Shown here: piece after piece, positions 1 to 5,101 of the stretch
How the letters are laid out: each line of letters starts with the position of its first letter
Numbering within the stretch: the first letter of the stretch is position 1
Origin: an uncultured Gemmiger sp.
GTDB lineage: Bacteria; Bacillota; Clostridia; Oscillospirales; Ruminococcaceae
Direction: 5' to 3'
DNA: 6,320 nucleotides
Assembly: GCA_959018215.1 (NCBI GenBank)
Contig: CAUEKL010000141.1
Coordinates: 1-6,320, forward strand
Program-made: the position numbers and the translations under genes
Notes under the pieces: model-generated
The model's input: the letters and a program-made list of their open reading frames with translations, nothing else
What the model was told of the DNA's origin: nothing
Database searches by the model: none

Positions 1-1044
1 GTAAAGGACCTGGAAATCAATCCAGATGAAGCGGAATGGGTCCGGGAAGTATTTACGAAAGTGGCGGAAGAAGATGCCAGTGGATATGCCATGGCACAGA
101 TGCTGAACCAACGAGGACTGCGTACCCGCCAGGGGGCGGAGTTCCAGTCCTCCAATATCAAGAGAATGATTCAGCATGAGGGCTATACGGGATATATCAT
201 TACTAAAGCGGCACGGTCAGAGTTCATACCGCAGCTGCAGATCATTGATGAGGCTTTGTTCACCAAGGCCAACGAGATGATCAGCAAGAGAAGCAAAAAG
301 GCTATGAAAGATAAAAACGCTGCCCAAAAGAGCAGCAATCCAACATTATTGGCCGGCATCATAGTCTGCGCACATTGCGGGGCGAAGATGTCGGCCTTTT
401 TGCATACGGACCGATATAAACTGGCCGATGGGAGTATCCGGGAAAAGGTGCAGGCAAAGTACAACTGCTACCAGCGCGGCCAGCACCTGCGGCAATGTGA
501 TGGTCAGTCACTTTATCTGGCAGAGCGGGTAGACAGAATTGTGCTTACTTACGCCGATGAACTGTTCCGCAAGATTAAGAGCGAGCCTTATGATAAGAGC
601 ATCGAGCAGAAGATTCGTCAGCAAGAAGCAAACCATAATAGAAAAAAGCAGGCTGCCGAGAAGAAAATCAAGGCAGCCCAGTACAAGCAACAACGCTATG
701 AGGATGAAGTGTTGAAATGTCTGGAAGGGGAGAGCGCCTTCTCGCAGGAGATGCTGGCCCGGCTGATTACGCAGGCAGAGGCTGAAGTCAGGCAAGCAAA
801 AGGTGAGTACGCAACTCTATTGCAGAACAATGATGATCGGACCACGGTACAGCAGATCCGCAGTTACTACGATGAATTCCTCGGCTGGGCAAATGAATTT
901 GATCTTGCCACAGTCCAGAGGAAAAGAGCTATCCTGGCACAGCTGTTCGAGAAGGTGGAGGTTGGAAAAGGATACAAGATTACAATCCATGTGCGAGGAA
1001 CTTATAAGCAGTTCTTGAGAGAAGAACCACATGGAAAATTTTGA
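1..1044 (+). CDS. Large serine recombinase, C-terminal part (5' end outside window)
   Basis: Site-specific DNA recombinase of the large serine family, which integrates and excises mobile elements. The frame is open from base 1, so the GTG at 61 is internal. The catalytic resolvase domain with its active serine lies upstream of the window; 347 codons remain. Codons 7-40 (NPDEAEWVREVF, then GYAMAQMLNQRG) match the start of the Recombinase domain. A recombinase zinc ribbon follows with Cys at codons 123, 126, 156 and 166 (VCAHCGAKM, YNCYQRG, RQCDG). A long charged Lys/Gln/Glu-rich coiled coil spans about codons 220-275, as in family members where it controls integration against excision. The C-terminus (VEVGKGYKITIHV) is also typical. 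The gene ends 5 bases before a tRNA-Lys remnant, the position expected for a recombinase beside its own attachment site. Family assignment is firm; the kind of element (ICE, prophage, IME) cannot be told from here. Confidence 0.93.
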   Translation, partial: VKDLEINPDEAEWVREVFTKVAEEDASGYAMAQMLNQRGLRTRQGAEFQSSNIKRMIQHEGYTGYIITKAARSEFIPQLQIIDEALFTKANEMISKRSKKAMKDKNAAQKSSNPTLLAGIIVCAHCGAKMSAFLHTDRYKLADGSIREKVQAKYNCYQRGQHLRQCDGQSLYLAERVDRIVLTYADELFRKIKSEPYDKSIEQKIRQQEANHNRKKQAAEKKIKAAQYKQQRYEDEVLKCLEGESAFSQEMLARLITQAEAEVRQAKGEYATLLQNNDDRTTVQQIRSYYDEFLGWANEFDLATVQRKRAILAQLFEKVEVGKGYKITIHVRGTYKQFLREEPHGKF

Positions 1045-1049
1045 CTACA

Positions 1050-1127
1050 CCATTAGTATTGGTCAGTTGGGAGAGCAACTGACTCTTAATCAGTGGGTCC
1101 TGGGTTCGAGTCCCCGATGGCGCACCA
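1050..1127 (+). tRNA. Degenerate tRNA-Lys(CTT) with intact 3' part; probable attachment-site scar
   Basis: From TCAGTTGG at 1063 onward the sequence follows a tRNA-Lys. It has an anticodon arm ACTGA-CTCTTAA-TCAGT (1079-1095, anticodon CTT), a T-loop TTCGAGT (1105-1111), an acceptor 3' strand ATGGCGC (1117-1123) and an encoded CCA end. The 5' part is damaged. The expected GCGCCAT acceptor strand reads ACACCAT, the GCTC strand of the D-stem is replaced by a 5-base-longer sequence (1057-1062), the D-loop has one G for T (1071), and the T-stem has a U-C mismatch. It therefore probably does not make a working tRNA. Its place just after the recombinase and just before a terminator suggests the displaced 3' end of a tRNA gene into which the element integrated. 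An intact copy would be expected at the far end of the element. A divergent functional tRNA is the less likely alternative. Confidence 0.72.
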
Positions 1128-1592
1128 AAGAAAAGCCTTGCTGGAAAGCAGGGCTTTTTTCTTATGTTGAGCCTTCGGGAAAGCAGTACCCGGTGCGCCA
1201 TCGGGGACGAGAACAGCTGCGGAGGCGACCGCCATGATTGCCGTGAGATACATTGCGGTGTAAATCAATCGAAAGACGGACTTGAGCCGGTGTGCGGTCT
1301 TATGCCGTTTACTGGGCTTTGCGCGGAGCCAGATTGCCTGCGCAAACAGGATGGCTGCGTAGCCAACAGCACCGGAAATAATGACATAATCCATCCTGTT
1401 ATGCTGCCCGTATCGATAATACAGCAGAATGAAACTGTTGAGCCCCAACACACCGATGCTGAACCCATCCCAGAGCACGTGCAGGTGGCCGGAATGCAGT
1501 CGGAGCCAATCCAATAGAGGGATGAGGTTCCTACGGAGTCGACGGAAAGGCCGTTGCGGGGAGGAAGAATCGGGGACTGGTGAATGTGTCAT
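1086..1592 (-). CDS. Hypothetical three-helix membrane protein with abnormal 3' end
   Basis: Family not recognised. The 168 residues have a basic N-terminus (FRRLRRN, 16-22) and three predicted membrane helices, at about 38-58, 68-90 and 108-128. The ATG at 1592 is chosen because GAGGGGGAG lies 9 bases upstream; an in-frame ATG at 1682 would start inside the preceding gene. It follows the second zinc-ribbon gene by 58 bases and is probably the last member of that operon. The 3' end is suspicious. Residues 127-134 are encoded by a tRNA-like sequence, 145-154 by the terminator hairpin, and the final 14 (including WCAIGDSNPGPTD) by the antisense strand of the tRNA remnant. The authentic protein probably ended near residue 126 or continued into sequence now lost. 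It may be a truncated gene; the helix-encoding body looks genuine. Confidence 0.5.
   Translation of the reverse strand: MTHSPVPDSSSPQRPFRRLRRNLIPLLDWLRLHSGHLHVLWDGFSIGVLGLNSFILLYYRYGQHNRMDYVIISGAVGYAAILFAQAIWLRAKPSKRHKTAHRLKSVFRLIYTAMYLTAIMAVASAAVLVPDGAPGTAFPKAQHKKKALLSSKAFLWCAIGDSNPGPTD
1131..1160. terminator. Bidirectional intrinsic terminator
   Basis: A 12-bp stem (AAAAGCCTTGCT at 1131-1142 with AGCAGGGCTTTT at 1147-1158, one G-U pair) closes a GGAA loop. On the + strand it ends in six T (1155-1160), suiting a tRNA-Lys terminator. On the - strand it is followed by TTTTCTTT, so it would also end the membrane-protein operon arriving from the right. It lies inside the last - strand reading frame, upstream of that frame's stop codon. 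Confidence 0.85.
1192..1214 (-). repeat. Inverted copy of the tRNA-Lys 3' end
   Basis: Read on the - strand this is GTTC-TC-GTCCCCGATGGCGCACC. It matches the T-loop, acceptor strand and CC of the tRNA-Lys remnant at 1104-1126 in 21 of 23 positions, with 17 identical bases in a row (1192-1208 against 1110-1126). The two copies face each other across the terminator. A 17-base match at 65-base spacing is too long for chance, so the copies share an origin. The copy is also read in frame as residues 127-134 (VLVPDGAP) of the membrane ORF. Confidence 0.8.
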
Positions 1593-1601
1593 GGATCGAT
1601 G

Positions 1602-1610
1602 CTCCCCCTC
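1602..1610 (-). promoter_or_regulatory. Ribosome binding site deciding the start of the three-helix protein
   Basis: On the - strand GAGGGGGAG precedes the ATG at 1592 by 9 bases. It favours this start over the in-frame ATG at 1682, which would add 30 residues and overlap the upstream gene. Confidence 0.6.
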
Positions 1611-1650
1611 AATGGTATAGAGTATTTCATGTGCGGTCTGCCGTGACTTA

Positions 1651-2061
1651 TTACTTTGCGAGATTTCGCACACCTTGTGCAAGCGCAGAAGTGATGGCAG
1701 CCAACAGGACTACAATAAAGGCAGCCATCAGACCAACCATCAACAACCCGGGACCCTGCAAACTGTTACAAATCAGCCAGGGAAGCAAAACCGTACCTCC
1801 CACGGCGTATTGATAAAGAATCCAAGCAGAAATCCCCAACAGACACAAAGCAGCCAAACCGCAGGCAGCAGAACTGCCACCTATCAACAGAATTGCAAAA
1901 AATTTGACGGCTTTTTGCGCATCCTGCGCCAGAAGGGGAGCTACATTTTGGCAGAAACCAGGAAAGGATGGATGAGCGCTGGACACTGGGGCACCGCATT
2001 CCTGGTAAAAGCAGGCTTTATCCCGGAGCTTCGCACCACAGCGGGTACAGTAGTATGTCAT
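1651..2061 (-). CDS. Zinc-ribbon membrane protein with altered second Cys knuckle
   Basis: A 136-residue protein of unknown function. An N-terminal zinc-ribbon-like segment is followed by two hydrophobic stretches (about 52-86 and 104-127), so it is probably an inner-membrane protein with a cytoplasmic ribbon. The first knuckle is normal (CTRCGAK, Cys5 and Cys8). In the second (ACFYQECGAPV) the Cys expected at 19 is Tyr, and another Cys sits at 17, giving C-x4-C instead of C-x2-C. Metal binding may be altered or lost. The ATG at 2061 is preferred because GAGGAGG lies 7 bases upstream; an in-frame GTG at 2067 would be only one base from that site. The start is 2 bases after the stop of the related upstream zinc-ribbon gene, so the two are almost certainly co-expressed and perhaps arose by duplication. 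Confidence 0.78.
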   Translation of the reverse strand: MTYYCTRCGAKLRDKACFYQECGAPVSSAHPSFPGFCQNVAPLLAQDAQKAVKFFAILLIGGSSAACGLAALCLLGISAWILYQYAVGGTVLLPWLICNSLQGPGLLMVGLMAAFIVVLLAAITSALAQGVRNLAK

Positions 2062-2063
2062 CT

Positions 2064-2552
2064 TCACGCCTCCTCATGAATCAGGGGGATCCGCTCAAAG
2101 AAAAGAATATCATCCGGAGGAACTAACCGGTGAATCGCTAAGGCATTGCTTATGCCGCGCCAAAGCAGATAAAGCATAAAACAGAGAAACAGCAGAAAGG
2201 CTAGTGAATAGATCCCGCCGAATATGACTCCCGGCAGGGTACCGGACAACCCTCCGTTGATGGCTCCCAGAAAACGTATCCCTGTACAGGCAAGTGTCGA
2301 CAGAATCAAAATCCAAAGCCCCTGATTGGCACATTGCTTGGCATGAGGTGCCTTTGGGATAAAAAGCAGGGGCACCCAGAACAAGGTCCTCCAATAAGCC
2401 AGTTCACAGCCCAACTTGTTCAGAGGTTCCGGTTTCGGCGGCTGTTGGGGCGGGCATGGAAAAGTGGCAGAGCAGATTGCCCGCACACCACATTGCGAAC
2501 AGAAGGAATCGGTGTCCTCCATCGGTGCGCCGCAGTGACGGCAATATTTCAT
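2064..2552 (-). CDS. Zinc-ribbon membrane protein (DUF4870/Tic20-like membrane part)
   Basis: A 162-residue protein with a canonical N-terminal zinc ribbon (YCRHCGAP and FCSQCG, Cys 4, 7, 18, 21), then a Pro/Gln-rich linker (34-43) and a membrane region with helices at about 54-66, 78-95 and 104-132. The segment WVPLLFIPKAPHAKQCANQG (59-78) resembles the PLL..K.PFAK.HANQG pattern of DUF4870/Tic20-like proteins, with Cys in place of the usual His before AN. That family link is from pattern memory and is tentative. The cellular role is unknown; ribbon-plus-membrane proteins are common in Firmicutes. The ATG is 1 base after the stop of the 31-residue peptide gene, and its AGAAGG ribosome site lies inside that gene, so translation is probably coupled. 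Confidence 0.82.
   Translation of the reverse strand: MKYCRHCGAPMEDTDSFCSQCGVRAICSATFPCPPQQPPKPEPLNKLGCELAYWRTLFWVPLLFIPKAPHAKQCANQGLWILILSTLACTGIRFLGAINGGLSGTLPGVIFGGIYSLAFLLFLCFMLYLLWRGISNALAIHRLVPPDDILFFERIPLIHEEA
2069..2075 (-). promoter_or_regulatory. Ribosome binding site within the end of the upstream zinc-ribbon gene
   Basis: GAGGAGG on the - strand lies 7 bases before the ATG at 2061, at ideal spacing. It sits within the last codons of the preceding gene, which suggests translational coupling and rules against the GTG at 2067. Confidence 0.7.
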
Positions 2553-2553
2553 C

Positions 2554-2649
2554 TTAACGCACCTTCTTTTGGTAGATATAGCGGAGAAGCGCGGTGCCGC
2601 CCAGAGCAGCGGTCAGGACGCTGGCAATTACAATAACGGCTTTTTTCAT
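2554..2649 (-). CDS. 31-residue single-helix membrane peptide
   Basis: A small gene easily missed by length cut-offs. It encodes 31 residues: MKK, then a hydrophobic helix (AVIVIASVLTAALGGTALL, 4-22), then a basic tail (RYIYQKKVR). A single-pass membrane peptide is the natural reading. A strong AGGAGGT (2657-2663) lies 7 bases before the ATG. The stop codon is separated by one base from the ATG of the first zinc-ribbon protein (TAAGATG), and it follows the NTF2-like gene by 63 bases. Position and coupling suggest a small subunit or regulator of the adjacent zinc-ribbon membrane proteins. A translated leader for the next gene is the alternative. The function is not recognised. Confidence 0.7.
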   Translation of the reverse strand: MKKAVIVIASVLTAALGGTALLRYIYQKKVR

Positions 2650-2656
2650 GAATGAA

Positions 2657-2663
2657 ACCTCCT
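2657..2663 (-). promoter_or_regulatory. Strong ribosome binding site of the 31-residue peptide
   Basis: AGGAGGT on the - strand is 7 bases before ATGAAAAAA at 2649. It is one of the best ribosome sites in the window and is the main support that the small frame is translated. Confidence 0.72.
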
Positions 2664-2712
2664 GGTCCAGTTGTGGATGTGAGAGAAGTGATTCCGGGTG
2701 CGTGCAGGATTA

Positions 2713-3147
2713 TTACTTGGCAGACAGCGGGGTGTCGGACAGAGCCCAGCCCTCTACCACACGGACTCCGATGGGGGCGGGATTTTCCTTGAACTGGACA
2801 AACTCCATCGTGTTCTGCAGGACCTCGGCGCCGGTGTTAAGATTCTTGATTTTCACGGTGTAGCGGATGGCGCACCAGTTGTCCCGGATAATCATGTTGT
2901 CAAACTGGCCGAGCTCCATAGTGAAATGCTGGAACAGCTGGCCCATCATGTCCTTGTACTGCTGCAAGGTCAACCGCTTGCCGTATACGTTGTAGTGGGC
3001 GTCCGGCTCGTACAGGGTATTGCACCATTCGAGCCAACCGTCATATCCGCCGTTCCAGTTGTTGAATCCGTTGAACAGTCGGTCGCGGATTGCTTTCTCA
3101 ATATCTTTCTCGATAGGGGTGGGGTTCTTGATTTCGGTGACAGACAT
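2713..3147 (-). CDS. NTF2/SnoaL-like fold protein
   Basis: A 144-residue soluble protein without signal peptide or membrane helix; the length fits the NTF2-like/SnoaL-like superfamily. An N-terminal helical part (about 12-30) leads to GWLEWCNTLYEPDAHYNVYG (37-56), the usual helix then first strand with an aromatic and acidic pocket. It continues with helix 60-76 and strands around 82-89, 92-101, 109-120 and 127-137 (VRVVEGWALSD), as expected for the curved sheet. Members include cyclases, isomerases and non-enzymatic ligand binders, so no reaction can be assigned. GGAGG lies 7 bases before the ATG. It is the first gene of the block that ends with the membrane proteins, and four regulator-like boxes precede it by about 75-115 bases. 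Confidence 0.8.
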   Translation of the reverse strand: MSVTEIKNPTPIEKDIEKAIRDRLFNGFNNWNGGYDGWLEWCNTLYEPDAHYNVYGKRLTLQQYKDMMGQLFQHFTMELGQFDNMIIRDNWCAIRYTVKIKNLNTGAEVLQNTMEFVQFKENPAPIGVRVVEGWALSDTPLSAK

Positions 3148-3221
3148 TTTCTTTCCTCCGTGTTTGAATGTCGTTTTTATCGGTTGCTTCTTTGGAAGCT
3201 GCCAATACGATACACCCCAAT

Positions 3222-3260
3222 TGTTCAGCCAATGTCAACCGAATGTTAAGCGATGGTTAA
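3222..3260 (-). promoter_or_regulatory. Four 11-base-phased TTAACA-like boxes (candidate OmpR-family operator)
   Basis: On the - strand the boxes are TTAACC (3260-3255), TTAACA (3249-3244), TTGACA (3238-3233) and TGAACA (3227-3222), each 6 bases with a 5-base spacer, so starts are exactly 11 apart. OmpR/PhoB-family regulators bind such tandem repeats, and Bacillus PhoP uses TTAACA-like ones. The response regulator encoded nearby is of this family and is the obvious candidate. The third box, TTGACA, equals a -35 consensus. The best -10-like sequence (TATCGT, 3212-3207) is 20 bases away, a poor spacing that fits an activator-dependent promoter for the NTF2-like operon. Confidence 0.62.
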
Positions 3261-3268
3261 GAAATGCG

Positions 3269-3296
3269 AATGCCCGGCTTTTTATGGCCGGGCATT
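3269..3296 (-). terminator. Hairpin terminator of the two-component operon
   Basis: A perfect 10-bp G+C-rich stem (AATGCCCGGC at 3269-3278 with GCCGGGCATT at 3287-3296) with an 8-base loop lies 30 bases after the histidine kinase stop. The downstream T tract is weak (CGCATTTCTT), so some read-through into the next operon is possible. Confidence 0.6.
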
Positions 3297-3325
3297 TGTC
3301 TGTTGATATGGGAATGAAAATTCGT

Positions 3326-4390
3326 TTATAAGGGGAGCGATACGGTAAAGCAAGAACCCTGACCGGGAACACTTTGTACGGCAATGGTGCCGTTCAGCAG
3401 GGTCACGATTTGTTTGACCAGTGCCAGACCCAGGCCGTTCCCTTGTGTGGTGTGGGAAGAATCTTCTTGATAGAACTTGTCAAAAATATGCTTTTGTGCA
3501 TCCTCAGAGATGCCGCAGCCGGTATCTTGTACGGATACCACGGCCCGGTCATTCTGCAGCTCAAGCAGGACAGTGATACGCCCGTCCTGCTGCGTGAATT
3601 TGATCGCATTGGAAAGCAAGTTCCGCCATACGCAGTCCAGCAGATCGGCATCACTTGTGATGACCAGCGTATCATCCAGATCTACCTGCAAGTCAATGGA
3701 TTTTTCTTCCAGCAGAGAGTCGAAATCCAGAATGCTTCGGCTGAGGGCTTCGCTCAGATTAAAGGGGCGAAGGGCAGGGCAAATCTTCTGATTTTCCAGG
3801 CGGCTGAGCTGCAGGATGTTGGTGATCAATACATTTAGTTTCTCAGATGCTTCCTTGATGCGGGCAGAATATTCTTTCCGTTCTGCATCGGTGAGTTGTT
3901 CACTTTGCAAAATCGTGGCGTAATTTTGGATGACGGCCAGGGGTGTTTTTATCTCATGACTGACGTTTGAAACAAAATCGTTCTTCAGCATCTCCGTGCT
4001 GGCCAGTTCCGTCACCATCGTATTGAAGTCTTCGAACAGGACTTCAAATTCATCCTTTTTGCCGTCGGTACGCATAGGAGAAAGCCGTACCGAAAAATCC
4101 CCGGCGGCTACCTTTTGCGCGGCCCGACAAAGTTGCCGTACCGGACGCATGACCATGCGCTGCCGGAACAGGGCAAACAGCACACAGACCACCAGGCTGA
4201 TGATGACCAGGTAGGTCAGCATAGAAAGGATGACATAGATCGTGGGGCTTTCTTTCACCTGCAGAAAATATAAGCCCGCATAGCTGCCGCAAAAGAACAG
4301 TACGATCAAAAATATGATGAAATAGTTGCCCAATGTCATGCTTTTGGCGTTTACGCGGGAATCTTTCATATTGGATTTTTTGGGGTTCAT
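3326..4390 (-). CDS. Sensor histidine kinase with a minimal extracellular loop
   Basis: Membrane histidine kinase of 354 residues that autophosphorylates and passes phosphate to the response regulator encoded just before it. Two membrane helices (about 23-43 and 51-75) flank a loop of only about 7 residues (QVKESPT), too short for a sensor domain. A HAMP region spans about 76-130 (MRPVRQLCRAAQKVAAGDFS is typical). The HisKA motif is FVSNVSHEIKTPL with His145. ATPase motifs are present: N-box NLLSNAIKF (257-265), G1 DTGCGIS (289-295), F-box FDKFYQED (303-310) and G2 GNGLGLALVKQI (317-328). All catalytic residues are in place. The ATG overlaps the response-regulator stop by 4 bases (ATGA), with AAGGCGG upstream. 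Such short-loop kinases often sense through the membrane or a partner protein; no ABC transporter partner is visible here. Confidence 0.94.
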   Translation of the reverse strand: MNPKKSNMKDSRVNAKSMTLGNYFIIFLIVLFFCGSYAGLYFLQVKESPTIYVILSMLTYLVIISLVVCVLFALFRQRMVMRPVRQLCRAAQKVAAGDFSVRLSPMRTDGKKDEFEVLFEDFNTMVTELASTEMLKNDFVSNVSHEIKTPLAVIQNYATILQSEQLTDAERKEYSARIKEASEKLNVLITNILQLSRLENQKICPALRPFNLSEALSRSILDFDSLLEEKSIDLQVDLDDTLVITSDADLLDCVWRNLLSNAIKFTQQDGRITVLLELQNDRAVVSVQDTGCGISEDAQKHIFDKFYQEDSSHTTQGNGLGLALVKQIVTLLNGTIAVQSVPGQGSCFTVSLPL

Positions 4391-5058
4391 TTGATCACCG
4401 CCTTGTAGCCAAGCCCACGTACTGTAACGATCTCAAACGCATCACAGCCGGCAAATTTGGCGCGCAAATTGGTGATGTGCACGTCCACGGTCCGCAACCC
4501 GCTGTCACACTCTGCGCCGGAAAAATCTTCGAGCAATTGGCTGCGGGTAAAGGTTTGCCGGGGGTAGGACAAGAGTTTGAATAGTATCTGAAATTCCCGT
4601 AACGTCAGGGAAACCGGCTTGGTTCCCACCATCGCAGTCATTTCCCCTTCGTCCAGTACCACGTTGCCGACGGTCAGTTTTTTTTCTGCCGCAATATGCG
4701 CACGCCGCAAAAGAGCCTGAATATGCAAAACCAGTTCATTCAGATCCACCGGTTTCACCATGTAATCATCAATGCCCAGATGGTACCCTTTCTCTTTGGA
4801 AGCAAAATCATTTCTGGCCGTCATGAAGAGAAGCGGAATGTTGCTGTCAATGCGACGCACTTTTTCGGCCAGTGCAAAGCCATCCATGCCGGGCATCATA
4901 ATATCTGAAATAACAAGGTCGCAATGGTGCGCGTACAAAGTGTCGAGCGCTTCCTGTGCATGAAAGGCGCTGAAGGTAATATATCCGTGGGCGGTGAGGT
5001 GGTGACAGACCGCGTGATTCAGGTCACGATCATCTTCTACCACGAGAATATGGACCAT
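4387..5058 (-). CDS. OmpR/PhoB-family response regulator
   Basis: DNA-binding response regulator of 223 residues. The receiver domain (1-118) has the acidic pair Asp9/Asp10 (VVEDD), phospho-acceptor Asp52 (ISDIMMPGMDG), Thr80 (FMTAR) and Lys102 (VKPVD). The C-terminal winged helix (about 127-221) shows LTLREFQILFKLL, the recognition-helix region VDVHITNLRAKF (191-202) and the closing VRGLGYK. Everything needed for phosphorylation and binding to tandem repeats is present. It is translated with the kinase (4-base overlap). It starts 43 bases after the AraC-family gene, with AGGAGGG 8 bases before the ATG, so all three are likely one transcript. The four boxes downstream of the kinase are its most plausible target in the window. 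Confidence 0.95.
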   Translation of the reverse strand: MVHILVVEDDRDLNHAVCHHLTAHGYITFSAFHAQEALDTLYAHHCDLVISDIMMPGMDGFALAEKVRRIDSNIPLLFMTARNDFASKEKGYHLGIDDYMVKPVDLNELVLHIQALLRRAHIAAEKKLTVGNVVLDEGEMTAMVGTKPVSLTLREFQILFKLLSYPRQTFTRSQLLEDFSGAECDSGLRTVDVHITNLRAKFAGCDAFEIVTVRGLGYKAVIK

Positions 5059-5101
5059 ACCAGATTCCCTCCTGTAATCATACGTTCAGCAAAAGCGGTG
5101 C

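Noticed and set aside
61..63. GTG at 61 as the recombinase start
   Set aside because: The frame is open to base 1 and the 20 upstream codons fit the Recombinase domain, so the gene begins outside the window.
980..1201. - strand frame with the peptide GAPSGTRTQDPLIKSQLL
   Set aside because: It is the antisense translation of the tRNA-Lys remnant, a known type of false gene, and overlaps the recombinase end.
1593..1682. 30-residue N-terminal extension of the three-helix protein
   Set aside because: The ATG at 1682 lies in the end of the preceding gene, and a strong ribosome site precedes the ATG at 1592.
2065..2067. GTG as the start of the second zinc-ribbon protein
   Set aside because: Only one base separates it from GAGGAGG; the ATG at 2061 has the proper 7-base spacing.
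2698..3249. + strand frame of 183 residues
   Set aside because: It lies antisense over the NTF2-like gene, which has a good ribosome site and fold pattern. The + strand frame has neither, and it runs through the regulatory boxes.
3374..3838. + strand frame of 154 residues
   Set aside because: It is antisense to the ATPase domain of the histidine kinase, whose motifs are all intact.
5059..5101. Promoter with TATGAT between the AraC and response-regulator genes
   Set aside because: A -10-like TATGAT is present, but no acceptable -35 lies at 16-18 bases, and no TTAACA-like tandem boxes are there.
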